Shown here one piece after another: positions 17,567 to 24,920 of a stretch of 32,580 nt of DNA. Location of the stretch: NCBI GenBank assembly GCA_009918675.1, contig RGDM01000036.1, positions 1 through 32,580 on the forward strand, written 5' to 3'. A program made the position numbers and the translations under genes. The notes under the pieces are model-generated. The model saw only the letters and a list, made by a program, of their open reading frames with translations. It had not been told where the DNA came from and did no database searches. The DNA is from a bacterium (GTDB lineage Bacteria; Bdellovibrionota_B; Oligoflexia; Silvanigrellales; Silvanigrellaceae). The stretch's first letter is position 1, and every line of letters starts with the position of its first letter.

Positions 17567-18445
17567 TCAAGGGCATTCAAGATTCGAATCTTCAACGTAA
17601 CAGTTCCAGCTGGTCGACCAGCGCATTTGCGTCGTTCTGTGCATGAATCCAGGTCCCCACATCACACGAATATTTTCTAGGTTGCCAAAGCAATCGGTTT
17701 GTCCGGTGTTCACCAAACGAGCGTCGTCATTCACACCTGGAAGATTATTGTAAGAAAGTGTCGGATCTTTGAGCCAGCAATTTTGGTTGCTCTTAATCAC
17801 TTTGCAGGCGTATTTTCCGGCTGTGCATTTGCGCGCGATGCCAGCTTTTTCAGCTGGTGTTTGTGGGGTGGTGGGTTGCGCAGATTGGGCAGGCGCTTCG
17901 CCACCCGAACGCACAGCCAGGTATTGTCGGCTCATGTAGCCAATTTTTCCTTTGTACCGCACTTTCGTCCAATCGCTTCCGCCATTGCCCAGACCGCAAA
18001 CCAAGGTTCCCTTTGGCGCCCACTCAATTGCGGTTGCACCTGCGACTGGTTTCTCGCGTAGAGCCAAATCATCGCTGGTGGTGCTGACGTACAAGTCAGT
18101 GCATTCTGAGGATGCAGTGGCAGCAGCAGCGTTATTCAGTTCGTTATAGAGCTCCATGGGCCAAGACGCTTGCATGCAGATCGTTTGGTCCGCATTCGCG
18201 TACTTAGCTCTACAAGCGTCTAACAACGTTTGCGGGAAACCACCTTGCGGTGCGCATTTGGTTTTGACTTCGTCACATTGTGCGGTTTGTGGAGCTGCAG
18301 CAGGTGGTTGAGCCGGAACCGGAGCCCTTGGAGGTGGCTCATCGGTTTGCTCAAGAGGCTGGCATCCTATTGGTGCGGCCGCGCAAAATGCGAACAACAC
18401 GGCTGCGGCATAAGGTTTAGAAAGCAGTAATTGACGTCGAACCAT
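17567..18445 (-). CDS. SH3b-domain lipoprotein
   Basis: A 292-residue lipoprotein: signal peptide with lipobox PIGC (Cys28), a Pro/Ala-rich spacer (30-55), a Cys-containing helical region, then a bacterial SH3 domain at about 114-178 (LYVSTTSDDLALREKP...GTLVCGLGNGGSDWTKVRY...GYMSRQYLAV). Such domains usually bind peptidoglycan or peptide ligands. The last 90 residues are Cys- and Trp-rich (NQNCWLKD, WNCYVEDSNLECP). A GGGAG lies 9 nt upstream of the ATG. The gene has its own terminator and follows a terminated RNA unit upstream, so it appears monocistronic. Probably a cell-wall-associated envelope protein. Confidence 0.8.
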   Translation of the reverse strand: MVRRQLLLSKPYAAAVLFAFCAAAPIGCQPLEQTDEPPPRAPVPAQPPAAAPQTAQCDEVKTKCAPQGGFPQTLLDACRAKYANADQTICMQASWPMELYNELNNAAAATASSECTDLYVSTTSDDLALREKPVAGATAIEWAPKGTLVCGLGNGGSDWTKVRYKGKIGYMSRQYLAVRSGGEAPAQSAQPTTPQTPAEKAGIARKCTAGKYACKVIKSNQNCWLKDPTLSYNNLPGVNDDARLVNTGQTDCFGNLENIRVMWGPGFMHRTTQMRWSTSWNCYVEDSNLECP

Positions 18446-18540
18446 GACGATATTCTCCCTGGACGGACGTTTTCCATCGGGATATCGGCGTTTGATTTTG
18501 CGGCTTGAGAGGATTTTTTCTTGGCAGCTGGAAGATTGAC

Positions 18541-18573
18541 AAAAAAAAGTACCACCCCGTTACGAGGTGGTAC
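18541..18573 (-). terminator. Strong rho-independent terminator (minus strand)
   Basis: Arms 18549-18556 and 18566-18573 form a perfect 8-bp stem, with a further CG pair on a TTA loop. On the minus strand it is followed by eight T. It lies 95 nt upstream of the SH3b lipoprotein gene with no protein gene ahead of it, so it ends a non-coding unit or works as an attenuator. Confidence 0.9.
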
Positions 18574-18706
18574 ACAAGGAAGAACAGACCATGTCCGACA
18601 ATGTAATCTTCTCCGCAGAGCGAATCCGACCACCTTGCCCTTTGGGCGAGGCGAATTTCCGCACTTGCACCCTGAGGGTCAAGCGAAGAAGGGGGGGCTC
18701 CCTGTG
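18541..18706 (-). ncRNA. Candidate structured non-coding RNA or terminated leader
   Basis: The 339-nt gap 18446-18784 has no convincing protein gene but holds a compact structured element on the minus strand. CACAGGGA (complement of 18699-18706) can pair with UCCUUGUG (complement of 18573-18580). The pairing is complete with one G-U, which becomes an A-C mismatch on the plus strand, so the minus orientation is favoured. Inside are a hairpin at 18664-18683 (CUUGACCC, loop UCA, GGGUGCAAG) and weaker hairpins at 18633-18662. The terminator follows at once. The total is about 165 nt. I could not match it to 6S RNA, SRP RNA, tmRNA, RNase P or a known riboswitch. It may be an sRNA or an attenuator for the SH3b lipoprotein. 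Confidence 0.5.
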
Positions 18707-18714
18707 AATTCACA
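18703..18714. repeat. Perfect 12-bp palindrome TGTGAATTCACA
   Basis: It lies at the presumed 5' end of the candidate RNA and 20 nt upstream of the hldD promoter candidate. It could be an operator between the divergent units; it also overlaps the closing stem of the RNA. Confidence 0.35.
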
Positions 18715-18733
18715 ATTGGATGTTATCTTGCAA

Positions 18734-18761
18734 TTGTTTTGAGGTTACTGTGGGTTATAAC
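18734..18761 (+). promoter_or_regulatory. Candidate hldD promoter
   Basis: TTGTTT and TATAAC are separated by 16 nt. The AGGAGG ribosome-binding site of hldD (18771-18776) follows 9 nt later. Based on sequence similarity only. Confidence 0.4.
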
Positions 18762-18784
18762 TTAAGGAACAGGAGGGGCCTGAG

Positions 18785-19900
18785 GTGGAACAGCGTCCGT
18801 ATGTGGTAGTCACAGGAGCACACGGTTTTATTGGAAATCATATCCTTGAACGGATGCTGACGGCAGATCTTGAAGAGCTTACGGCACAGCAAGGCTTCGG
18901 TTCTGGCGCTCAAGTGCATTTTCGCACGGCTCAAGTGCGCTTTTCACAGCAATCATCACCTCCAGTGAGCACATTTGATGTCTGGGCCGTTGATCTGCCT
19001 GAAAGTTCGGTTCGCTCGACGGCACATCGCTTCGCTCAATCGAGTCGCGTGCGCATCGTCTTTCTCAAGGATCTTCTCGCCGCTTTAAATAGCGCAGCGG
19101 TTCCGCCGGTGGCTATCATCCATAACGGCGCCTGTTCTTCGACCGTCGAGCGCAATCCCGCGGTGTTCGCCGAACTCAACGTCGGTTCATCGCAGGACCT
19201 ATGGAACTACTGCGCTCAACACAATGTTCCATTTATCTATGCTTCAAGCGCTGCTGTGTATGGCGACGGAAGCAAAGGCTTCGCTGATCTCCCCGAGCAC
19301 ACAGCCCGCTTTGCGCCACTGAACCTTTATGGGAAGTCGAAACTTGATTTTGACCTTTGGGCAGTGGAGCAAAAAAACGCCCCGCCGGCATGGTTTGGTC
19401 TGCGTTACTTTAACGTCTATGGTCCATTTGAGGCTCACAAAGCTGGCCAAGCCAGTTTGGTGTATCACGGCTATCAGCAGGCCACCCGCACGGGTTGTAT
19501 CAAGCTCTTCAAAAGCAACACGGCTCAATATACCGACGGCAATCAGGTGCGTGACTTTGTTTATGTTAAAGACATCGTCAAAGTAACAATGCATTTGCTC
19601 GGGCTTGCGCTGCGCAAAGAGAAACCAGCACTACTGGCAAATGGTTCCGGTTGTTTCGTTAACATTGGCTGCGGTCAGACCCGCAGCTGGAACGATCTTG
19701 CCGCGTCGGTTTTTTCTGCGCTTTCACTGCCTGCGCGGATTGAGTATATTTCAATGCCAGAGAATATTGCTGGTCAATATCAGAATTACACGTGCGCAGA
19801 CCTCTCAACTTTGAGAGCTTTGGGATACACACTTCCATTCACTTCACTTGAGGAAGGTGTGCGAGAGTATGTGCAACGTTATTTGATGCGCGGACTTTGA
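18785..19900 (+). CDS. hldD: ADP-L-glycero-D-manno-heptose 6-epimerase
   Basis: An extended short-chain dehydrogenase that epimerises ADP-D-glycero- to ADP-L-glycero-beta-D-manno-heptose, the precursor of the LPS inner core. Features are the NAD(P)-binding GAHGFIGNHI near the N-terminus, IIHNGACSSTVERNP (the HldD-specific A-C-S-S-T), YASSAAVYGDG, catalytic Tyr182 and Lys186 in YGKSK, RYFNVYGP and RDFVYVKDIV. At 371 residues it is longer than the usual 310-330, largely from an insertion at about 30-75. The start is GTG with AGGAGG 8 nt upstream. The next gene begins within 14 nt. Other heptose genes are not in the window. Confidence 0.92.
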   Translation: MEQRPYVVVTGAHGFIGNHILERMLTADLEELTAQQGFGSGAQVHFRTAQVRFSQQSSPPVSTFDVWAVDLPESSVRSTAHRFAQSSRVRIVFLKDLLAALNSAAVPPVAIIHNGACSSTVERNPAVFAELNVGSSQDLWNYCAQHNVPFIYASSAAVYGDGSKGFADLPEHTARFAPLNLYGKSKLDFDLWAVEQKNAPPAWFGLRYFNVYGPFEAHKAGQASLVYHGYQQATRTGCIKLFKSNTAQYTDGNQVRDFVYVKDIVKVTMHLLGLALRKEKPALLANGSGCFVNIGCGQTRSWNDLAASVFSALSLPARIEYISMPENIAGQYQNYTCADLSTLRALGYTLPFTSLEEGVREYVQRYLMRGL

Positions 19901-19913
19901 GGAGCGTGTGAGA

Positions 19914-22007
19914 ATGAACGAATCACAAGTGTTGACCCGAACCGTTTATTGGTCGCCAACCGGCGAGCTCGCTGCTGCGTTGCACCAAACAACTTACCTC
20001 TGGTTGGCGATAGCTCTTGCAGTCATGGGTTATGGTGTGTGGCGACGGGTGCAGATTTGGCGCATTGGTAAAGCAGAAGTTGCTTTCGACAAACCCGTGC
20101 AACGGCTTGCAATGATGCTCAAGGGAACGCTGGCACAGGCAAAAGTGTTGCGTGCAAGACGCATGCGCGATCCCAAGCCAAAGTCATACTACGCAGCCTG
20201 GATGCACGGGCTAATCTTTTACGGCTTTCTTGCTTTGGTTTTTGCCACCTCAATCGTTGCGCTTAAAGAGTACGGAATTGTTGATATCTACCAAGGCACT
20301 TTTTATGGGTTTGTGGTCGTTGTCTCGGAATTGGGTGGTTTGGCACTCACCGTTGGCCTTGCGATGGGCGTGTTTCGTCGAAGCACCCGCAAAGATGAAT
20401 TCAAGCATGGCTGGGATTACTCGGTTCTCTACGGGCTGCTCTTTCTTCTGTGCGTGCAAGGATTCTTAATTGAAGGTTTCCGGCTTTCGGTTGACGTGCG
20501 CGCTGCCGATGCGTCGTTGAGTTTCATTGGCCAGCTCGTTGCACAGCTCTTTCCTGCCGGGCTGAGTGGAGACGCTGCCAACAACACCTATGCGGGGCTG
20601 TGGTATTTTCACATGCTCACGACAATGGCGTTCATCGCAACGATTCCCTATACGCGAGCAATGCACATCGTAACAGCGTCACTAAATCTTTATACCCAGC
20701 GCCTTGAACCCAACGTTCTGTTACCCAAGATTGATTTCGAAAATCCAGAAGCCGAGTATTTTGGGCCGCGTTCGGCCATGGATTTTACTTGGAAAGATAT
20801 GCTCAGCTTCGATAGCTGCACTGAGTGCCGCCGTTGCACAGATATCTGCCCGGCCAACGCCGTTGGCAAAGCGCTCGACCCACGCCAGGTGATGCTCAAG
20901 CTCCGCGACAGCGTGTTGGTTGAGGCGCAATTACCTCTTGATAAAAGAAATGCGGAAGAAAATTATCTCTACGAATCGGGACGTATCACCAGTGAAGAGA
21001 TTTGGGCATGCACAAACTGCGGTGGATGCGTGAACGAATGTCCTGTTGGAATCGATCAGCTCCGCGGAATTATGCAATTGCGCCGCTATCAAACACTGTC
21101 GCTGGGTGAGATTCCCCCAACGGCTGGCAAGGCTATTGAAAACATTAAGCAGCACAAGAACCCTTGGGGCGTGTCACATGCGGATCGCTTTAAATGGGCC
21201 GATGGCCTTGATGTACCGGTGATGACCGGCGATTCGCCAGAGGTTGAGTATTTATACTATGTAGGATGCGCTGGCTCATACGATTCCGGAAATCAAAAAG
21301 TTGCGCGCAGTGTGGTGAAAATTCTCAAGGCATGTGGTGTCGATTTTGCGGTGCTTGGTAAGGCTGAACAATGCAACGGTGAACCTGTAAAGCGCTTGGG
21401 CGACGAATACAGTTTCTCAGAGATCGCCCGAAGCAACGTTGAGCAACTCAATGCTCTCAAGTTCAAAAAGATCGTCACCCACTGTCCGCATTGCTTCAAC
21501 ACAATCAAAAACGATTTCAAGGAATATGGTGGAAACTACGAAGTGCTGCATCACAGCCAGCTGCTTTCCGCGCTTTATCGCGACGGTCGGCTGAAAATGC
21601 CAGGCGAGATGCGCAAAGACGTCACGTTCCACGACCCTTGTTTCCTTGGCCGACACAATGGTGAATTTGAAGCGCCCCGCCAACTTCTCGAGGGAATTGC
21701 CGGCATTCGTCTGCACGAAATGGAATACGCAAAACAGCAATCGAGTTGCTGTGGCATGGGTGGCGGCAACATGTGGTACGAATCCAAAGGTGGCGAAAAG
21801 CCTGTTGTCATGCAGCGTTTGGAGCATGTCGCCGCAACCGGTGCAAAAACTTTGGTGACCGGTTGTTCCTTTTGCATGATCAACTTCAAAGGCGCATTCA
21901 AGAACCTCGAAGCAACCAAAGATCTTGAAGTCATGGATCTTGCCGAAGCGGTTGCGGCTGCAATGCCCGCAGAAACTAAAGAGCAAGTTTCAAATCAGCA
22001 AAGCTGA
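19914..22007 (+). CDS. EtfD-like membrane Fe-S oxidoreductase (NarI-like + 4Fe-4S + CCG domains)
   Basis: A 697-residue membrane protein with the architecture of EtfD-type ETF:(mena)quinone oxidoreductases. It has about five to six N-terminal membrane helices of NarI-like heme b type. A ferredoxin module has two Cys sets: Cys302/305/308/312 (CTECRRCTDICP) and Cys366/369/372/376 (CTNCGGCVNECP). Two HdrB-type CCG domains follow (YVGCAGSYD, THCPHCFNTIKNDF, FHDPCFLGRHN, SSCCGMGGGNMW, GCSFCMINFKGA). The family passes electrons from electron-transfer flavoprotein to quinone during fatty-acid oxidation. The ATG at 19914 has GAGGAG 9 nt upstream; the GTG at 19908 is too close. It is cotranscribed with hldD, and no etfAB is in the window. 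The exact partner is inferred. Confidence 0.86.
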   Translation: MNESQVLTRTVYWSPTGELAAALHQTTYLWLAIALAVMGYGVWRRVQIWRIGKAEVAFDKPVQRLAMMLKGTLAQAKVLRARRMRDPKPKSYYAAWMHGLIFYGFLALVFATSIVALKEYGIVDIYQGTFYGFVVVVSELGGLALTVGLAMGVFRRSTRKDEFKHGWDYSVLYGLLFLLCVQGFLIEGFRLSVDVRAADASLSFIGQLVAQLFPAGLSGDAANNTYAGLWYFHMLTTMAFIATIPYTRAMHIVTASLNLYTQRLEPNVLLPKIDFENPEAEYFGPRSAMDFTWKDMLSFDSCTECRRCTDICPANAVGKALDPRQVMLKLRDSVLVEAQLPLDKRNAEENYLYESGRITSEEIWACTNCGGCVNECPVGIDQLRGIMQLRRYQTLSLGEIPPTAGKAIENIKQHKNPWGVSHADRFKWADGLDVPVMTGDSPEVEYLYYVGCAGSYDSGNQKVARSVVKILKACGVDFAVLGKAEQCNGEPVKRLGDEYSFSEIARSNVEQLNALKFKKIVTHCPHCFNTIKNDFKEYGGNYEVLHHSQLLSALYRDGRLKMPGEMRKDVTFHDPCFLGRHNGEFEAPRQLLEGIAGIRLHEMEYAKQQSSCCGMGGGNMWYESKGGEKPVVMQRLEHVAATGAKTLVTGCSFCMINFKGAFKNLEATKDLEVMDLAEAVAAAMPAETKEQVSNQQS

Positions 22008-22052
22008 ATGCTCAGGTTGAATACACAGAGAGTGTTTCTTAAATCCTTTATG

Positions 22053-22082
22053 AGCGGCACCGGATGGAGCCGCTTTTTGTTT
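22053..22082 (+). terminator. Rho-independent terminator after the EtfD-like gene
   Basis: AGCGGC (22053-22058) and GCCGCT (22069-22074) form a 6-bp stem with a 10-nt loop, followed by TTTTTGTTT. It is 45 nt after the stop and ends the hldD unit. Confidence 0.85.
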
Positions 22083-22114
22083 AAAAGGTAATTATAAAGC
22101 GCTGTGATGATTGA

Positions 22115-22522
22115 TTTAAAAATATTATTTTTTATTTAAATAAGGCTGTTTCCGATACCTTTAAAGCAGCGTTCGGAACTTCAGGCAACAGCTCTGGAAG
22201 TACGCCTTTGACATCCTAAACCAGCACAAACACGGCAGCAATATCTTCGGGTATAAATACCATAACCGGAATCACTATAAGCCCAAATCAAGGCACGTAT
22301 CTGAAGAAAAATTCAGGGGTGAGCATTACTGGAAATTCGAGCGTCAAAGTGGGAGTTGATTATTGCAATGTGACCGCTGCCTTTTCAGTGAGCTGTGTCA
22401 GTTCGTATAGTGCAACGGAATACAAGGTGACAGGCGCTTCCGTGTGTTCAGCATTCACCTCCGGTTATGTCTACAAACCGCATTTTCAGGTGACGGGAAC
22501 GATTTCCTCGAACTGTCCATGA
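22115..22522 (+). pseudogene. Decayed Ser/Thr-rich secreted-protein remnant
   Basis: One plus-strand frame reads KAAFGTSGNSSGSTPLTS up to a TAA at 22217-22219. It then continues in the same frame with similar Ser/Thr/Gly/Asn composition (TSTNTAAISSGINTITG..., VKVGVDYCNVTAAFSV..., ending VTGTISSNCP) to the TGA at 22522. No RBS or signal peptide precedes it. The sequence upstream (22083-22144) is AT-rich. The last part could be translated alone from GTG 22319 (67 residues, four Cys), but the coding-like composition on both sides of the stop suggests the C-terminal remnant of a larger secreted or pilus-like protein. Not recognised. Confidence 0.42.
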
Positions 22523-22530
22523 AGTATTTT

Positions 22531-22553
22531 CAGCCCGCAGTTCTTGCGGGCTG
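22531..22553. repeat. Perfect 9-bp hairpin between convergent genes
   Basis: CAGCCCGCA (22531-22539) pairs with TGCGGGCTG (22545-22553) on a 5-nt loop, between the stops of the remnant and of the next lipoprotein gene. Neither strand has a T-run after the stem, so it is not a typical intrinsic terminator. It may protect the 3' ends of converging transcripts. Confidence 0.5.
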
Positions 22554-22566
22554 TCGAATGGAACCC

Positions 22567-23751
22567 TCAAAACGCCGAGCATTCGCCTTCAACGCTGCTC
22601 GCGTCGTTCAAATAACCCCCATCTGCGCTGCGGTGAGCAATTTTCGCTTTGGCAATGCCATCGATCGAAACATCTGAAATCCACAACGCGAGCGATCCGA
22701 GTTCACTGTCACTGATAAATTTTGCTCCCGAATGTCCATCGCTGTCTTTGAATTGCTGGGTTGCAGTGAGAGTCGTGCTTGAGAACTTGATTCCCTCGCG
22801 CTCGTTGATCTTCGAAACGGTGATATCAATGCTTCTGCCGTTCGTGCCGCTGCTGCGTGGGACTGCATGATAAAGCATTTGCGCATCCGCCAACCGACCT
22901 GTGAAGGTGCAGCCCTGATTTTCACGCAGCCGTGAAAGCACGCGGTCGGTGAAATTCTTTGCATCGTCTTGCGCCTGCGCAATGTCGCTGAGTGAGTTTT
23001 TCTTCAAGAAAGGTGCAGTGGCTTCGGCCGTGAGATTCGCCGGACAGCGTTCCGTCGATGCTGCAGGAAGCTCTTTGGCAGCGTTGATAAATGCCATTGT
23101 GACGCCAAGGTTGGTGACAGTGGGTGGCGTAGTTAAAGTTGAGTCTGCATGTGCCGTGCGGATCCCTTGATTCCCGCGTGCGAGGTCGCGAATTCCTTGC
23201 CCTGCCAAACCAAACGAAAGGATTGCGCCGGTGAGATAAGGAAACGCAAAACTCAATCCACCAGTGAAACCAGACAGTGCAAACATCACACCAATGGCAC
23301 CATAGACACTGCCTGAATAAATTCCCGCAGAACCGACAATCAAATTGAAAATTCCGCGGGTCGCGCGCAATTGCTCTTTCACTGCAAGCACTCCATCAAG
23401 CCGGCTCAGCGAGATTGGAGATGGAGTGACTGGGTAAGAAGCAGCTTGAACTCGGGCAAGGAAATCCTTTTGCGTGTCATCCAAGGTTGTTTCGTTTTTG
23501 CTGAATTTGGCCGCCTGTTCGCGCGAATATTCAGACACGTATAAGCACGCCGTGTCATCTTTTACGCTGATAAGGGAGTTGATGACCTGCACGCGCTGGT
23601 CGCCCCAAACTCCTCCGGCACCAACAAGGGTTTGCGTCTGCGACTCACTCTCTTTTTGAGCGGCAAGCGGCGCGGCGCAGCCTGTGGTGATGATTCCAGT
23701 CACAAGCATGAGCACGGGAGAATAAAAAAGACCTGTGCGTGCGAATAACAT
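22567..23751 (-). CDS. Orphan lipoprotein with Gly-rich hydrophobic segment
   Basis: A 394-residue lipoprotein with lipobox TTGC (Cys25) and a GGGGAG 6 nt before the ATG. The N-terminal domain (40-130) is mixed; a Gly/Ala-rich hydrophobic block with perhaps two membrane-active helices spans about 133-187 (IVGSAGIYSGSVYGAIGVMF, then further glycines). A Ser/Thr-rich region and a beta-rich C-terminal domain follow (residues 250-394; RSIDITVSKINEREGIKF). A lipoprotein with an internal glycine-zipper-like segment may insert in a membrane or form oligomers; this is inference. Not recognised. It is transcribed away from the exported protein at 23980, with a perfect inverted repeat in the shared upstream region. 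Confidence 0.7.
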   Translation of the reverse strand: MLFARTGLFYSPVLMLVTGIITTGCAAPLAAQKESESQTQTLVGAGGVWGDQRVQVINSLISVKDDTACLYVSEYSREQAAKFSKNETTLDDTQKDFLARVQAASYPVTPSPISLSRLDGVLAVKEQLRATRGIFNLIVGSAGIYSGSVYGAIGVMFALSGFTGGLSFAFPYLTGAILSFGLAGQGIRDLARGNQGIRTAHADSTLTTPPTVTNLGVTMAFINAAKELPAASTERCPANLTAEATAPFLKKNSLSDIAQAQDDAKNFTDRVLSRLRENQGCTFTGRLADAQMLYHAVPRSSGTNGRSIDITVSKINEREGIKFSSTTLTATQQFKDSDGHSGAKFISDSELGSLALWISDVSIDGIAKAKIAHRSADGGYLNDASSVEGECSAF

Positions 23752-23788
23752 AAGAAACTCCCCGAGGAAGTTGAGATTTTTTTGCTGT

Positions 23789-23806
23789 TTGCTAGCTCGC
23801 TAGCAA
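23789..23806. promoter_or_regulatory. Perfect inverted repeat, candidate operator
   Basis: TTGCTAGC and GCTAGCAA face each other across a 2-nt spacer, 38 nt upstream of the lipoprotein start (23751) and 173 nt upstream of the divergent gene at 23980. Neither strand has a T-run directly after it, so an operator is more likely than a terminator. Confidence 0.5.
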
Positions 23807-23979
23807 GGACTGGCCTAGTGGTCAATCCATTTTTTAATTCATGCGCGCACTGCAGTTTTTTCCTCGAAACATGTCAAGACAAACCCATTCATCGCGTTCT
23901 TTGATAATTGCAGTTACCTGCCTCTGTAGGGCTTTTTTTACGCGCCGATAGTGTCTCAAGAAGAGGATTGGAGCGTGAG

Positions 23980-24825
23980 GTGATTCAGGCTCGCAGGGTG
24001 TCAGGGATAAAAATTCTTTGTTTGCTTGGATCTCTCACGCTCGGCGTGATGGCGCCAAGCAAGGCTTTTGCGCGCCCTGGAAATTCACATGTGACATTCG
24101 GTGCGGGACGAGGCGTGACTTTTTATACCTCCCCGCAACTTTCAACGATAAACGAACGTTTGGGCAATAGCCCGCGGTTGACTGTCGACAATGAATTCGG
24201 CCGTGCTCTCACCAATCAGGCGACATACGAAAACTCCAATCCAACAGACACGCTCAACTGGGGTGTTGAGCTACAGCAATGGGGAGAAACTCACCGTGGA
24301 GCTGCCACAACTGCAGAAGAAAACCCGCGCAGCGAGGCCACACTTGCATTTGTGCGGCTTTGGTTGACTGGAGGTGTGCGATTGTGGCCGTGGGTTGGAC
24401 CCATTGTTGTTCAACGCAACACCAATTTTTTGGGACATGCAGTGCAAATGGCAAAAGCGCGTGCGCTTGGCCCAGGATTTTATTCGTGGTTGCGTTTTGC
24501 CACCGGCCCCCTGTTGTGGCGACACGATTATCTGCTGTCGGATGATGTCAACCAGACCGCGATCGATTACGCGAGCCGCACGGCTGCATGGGAAGGTGGG
24601 CTTCGCTGGACGGCAGGATGGCGTTTAGGGCATTTCTGCGACCTGGGTCTCGATATCTCAGCAAGCAAATCGGTTGCGCTCAAAAGCGAAAATATTGTTG
24701 GGCAGTCCTACCTCAGTGGGCGCGATAATTCCGATTCGAGCTCGACTTTGGGGGTTGACACGCTTGCCAAGGCAAAATGGCAATCTATGCAAACTCTCAT
24801 TTTTGTTCGATTCTTTTATCCGTAA
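23980..24825 (+). CDS. Exported protein, possible outer-membrane barrel
   Basis: About 281 residues. GTG at 23980 is preferred: it has a GGAG 6 nt upstream and gives a normal signal peptide (VIQARRVSGIK, then a hydrophobic stretch, cleavage near KAFA). The frame is open to a TTG at 23908, but that start has no RBS and follows no gene. The mature protein is rich in aromatic residues and alternating strands (FVRLWLTGGVRLWPWVGPIV, GGLRWTAGWRLGHFCDLGLD) and ends in FVRFFYP, suggesting a small outer-membrane beta-barrel. Not recognised. The next lipoprotein gene begins about 95 nt downstream on the same strand. Confidence 0.62.
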   Translation: MIQARRVSGIKILCLLGSLTLGVMAPSKAFARPGNSHVTFGAGRGVTFYTSPQLSTINERLGNSPRLTVDNEFGRALTNQATYENSNPTDTLNWGVELQQWGETHRGAATTAEENPRSEATLAFVRLWLTGGVRLWPWVGPIVVQRNTNFLGHAVQMAKARALGPGFYSWLRFATGPLLWRHDYLLSDDVNQTAIDYASRTAAWEGGLRWTAGWRLGHFCDLGLDISASKSVALKSENIVGQSYLSGRDNSDSSSTLGVDTLAKAKWQSMQTLIFVRFFYP

Positions 24826-24920
24826 CAAAGAATTCCGTGTGACCCTGCAAAATTTCTCAAGAAGTTTGCCCACGCACCGAAGCAATGAGTGAGCAAGGAT
24901 GCTTAGATGTGAGGGTTGCC

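Noticed and set aside
17579..17592. AAGATTCGAATCTT, tRNA T-arm-like palindrome
   Set aside because: It lies in the coding end of the SH3b gene, and the flanks form neither a T-stem nor an acceptor stem.
18541..18706. Assignment of the candidate RNA to 6S, SRP or tmRNA
   Set aside because: The SRP domain IV core, the 6S central-bubble sequences and a tmRNA tag/CCA end are all absent.
18703..18714. CRP-type site
   Set aside because: The TGTGA and TCACA half-sites overlap by sharing the centre instead of being 6 nt apart; only a general palindrome is claimed.
23908..23979. TTG 23908 as the start of the exported protein, and the T7 run near 23933-23939 as a terminator
   Set aside because: No RBS for the TTG, and the hairpin before the T-run has only 3-4 weak pairs; GTG 23980 gives a normal signal peptide.
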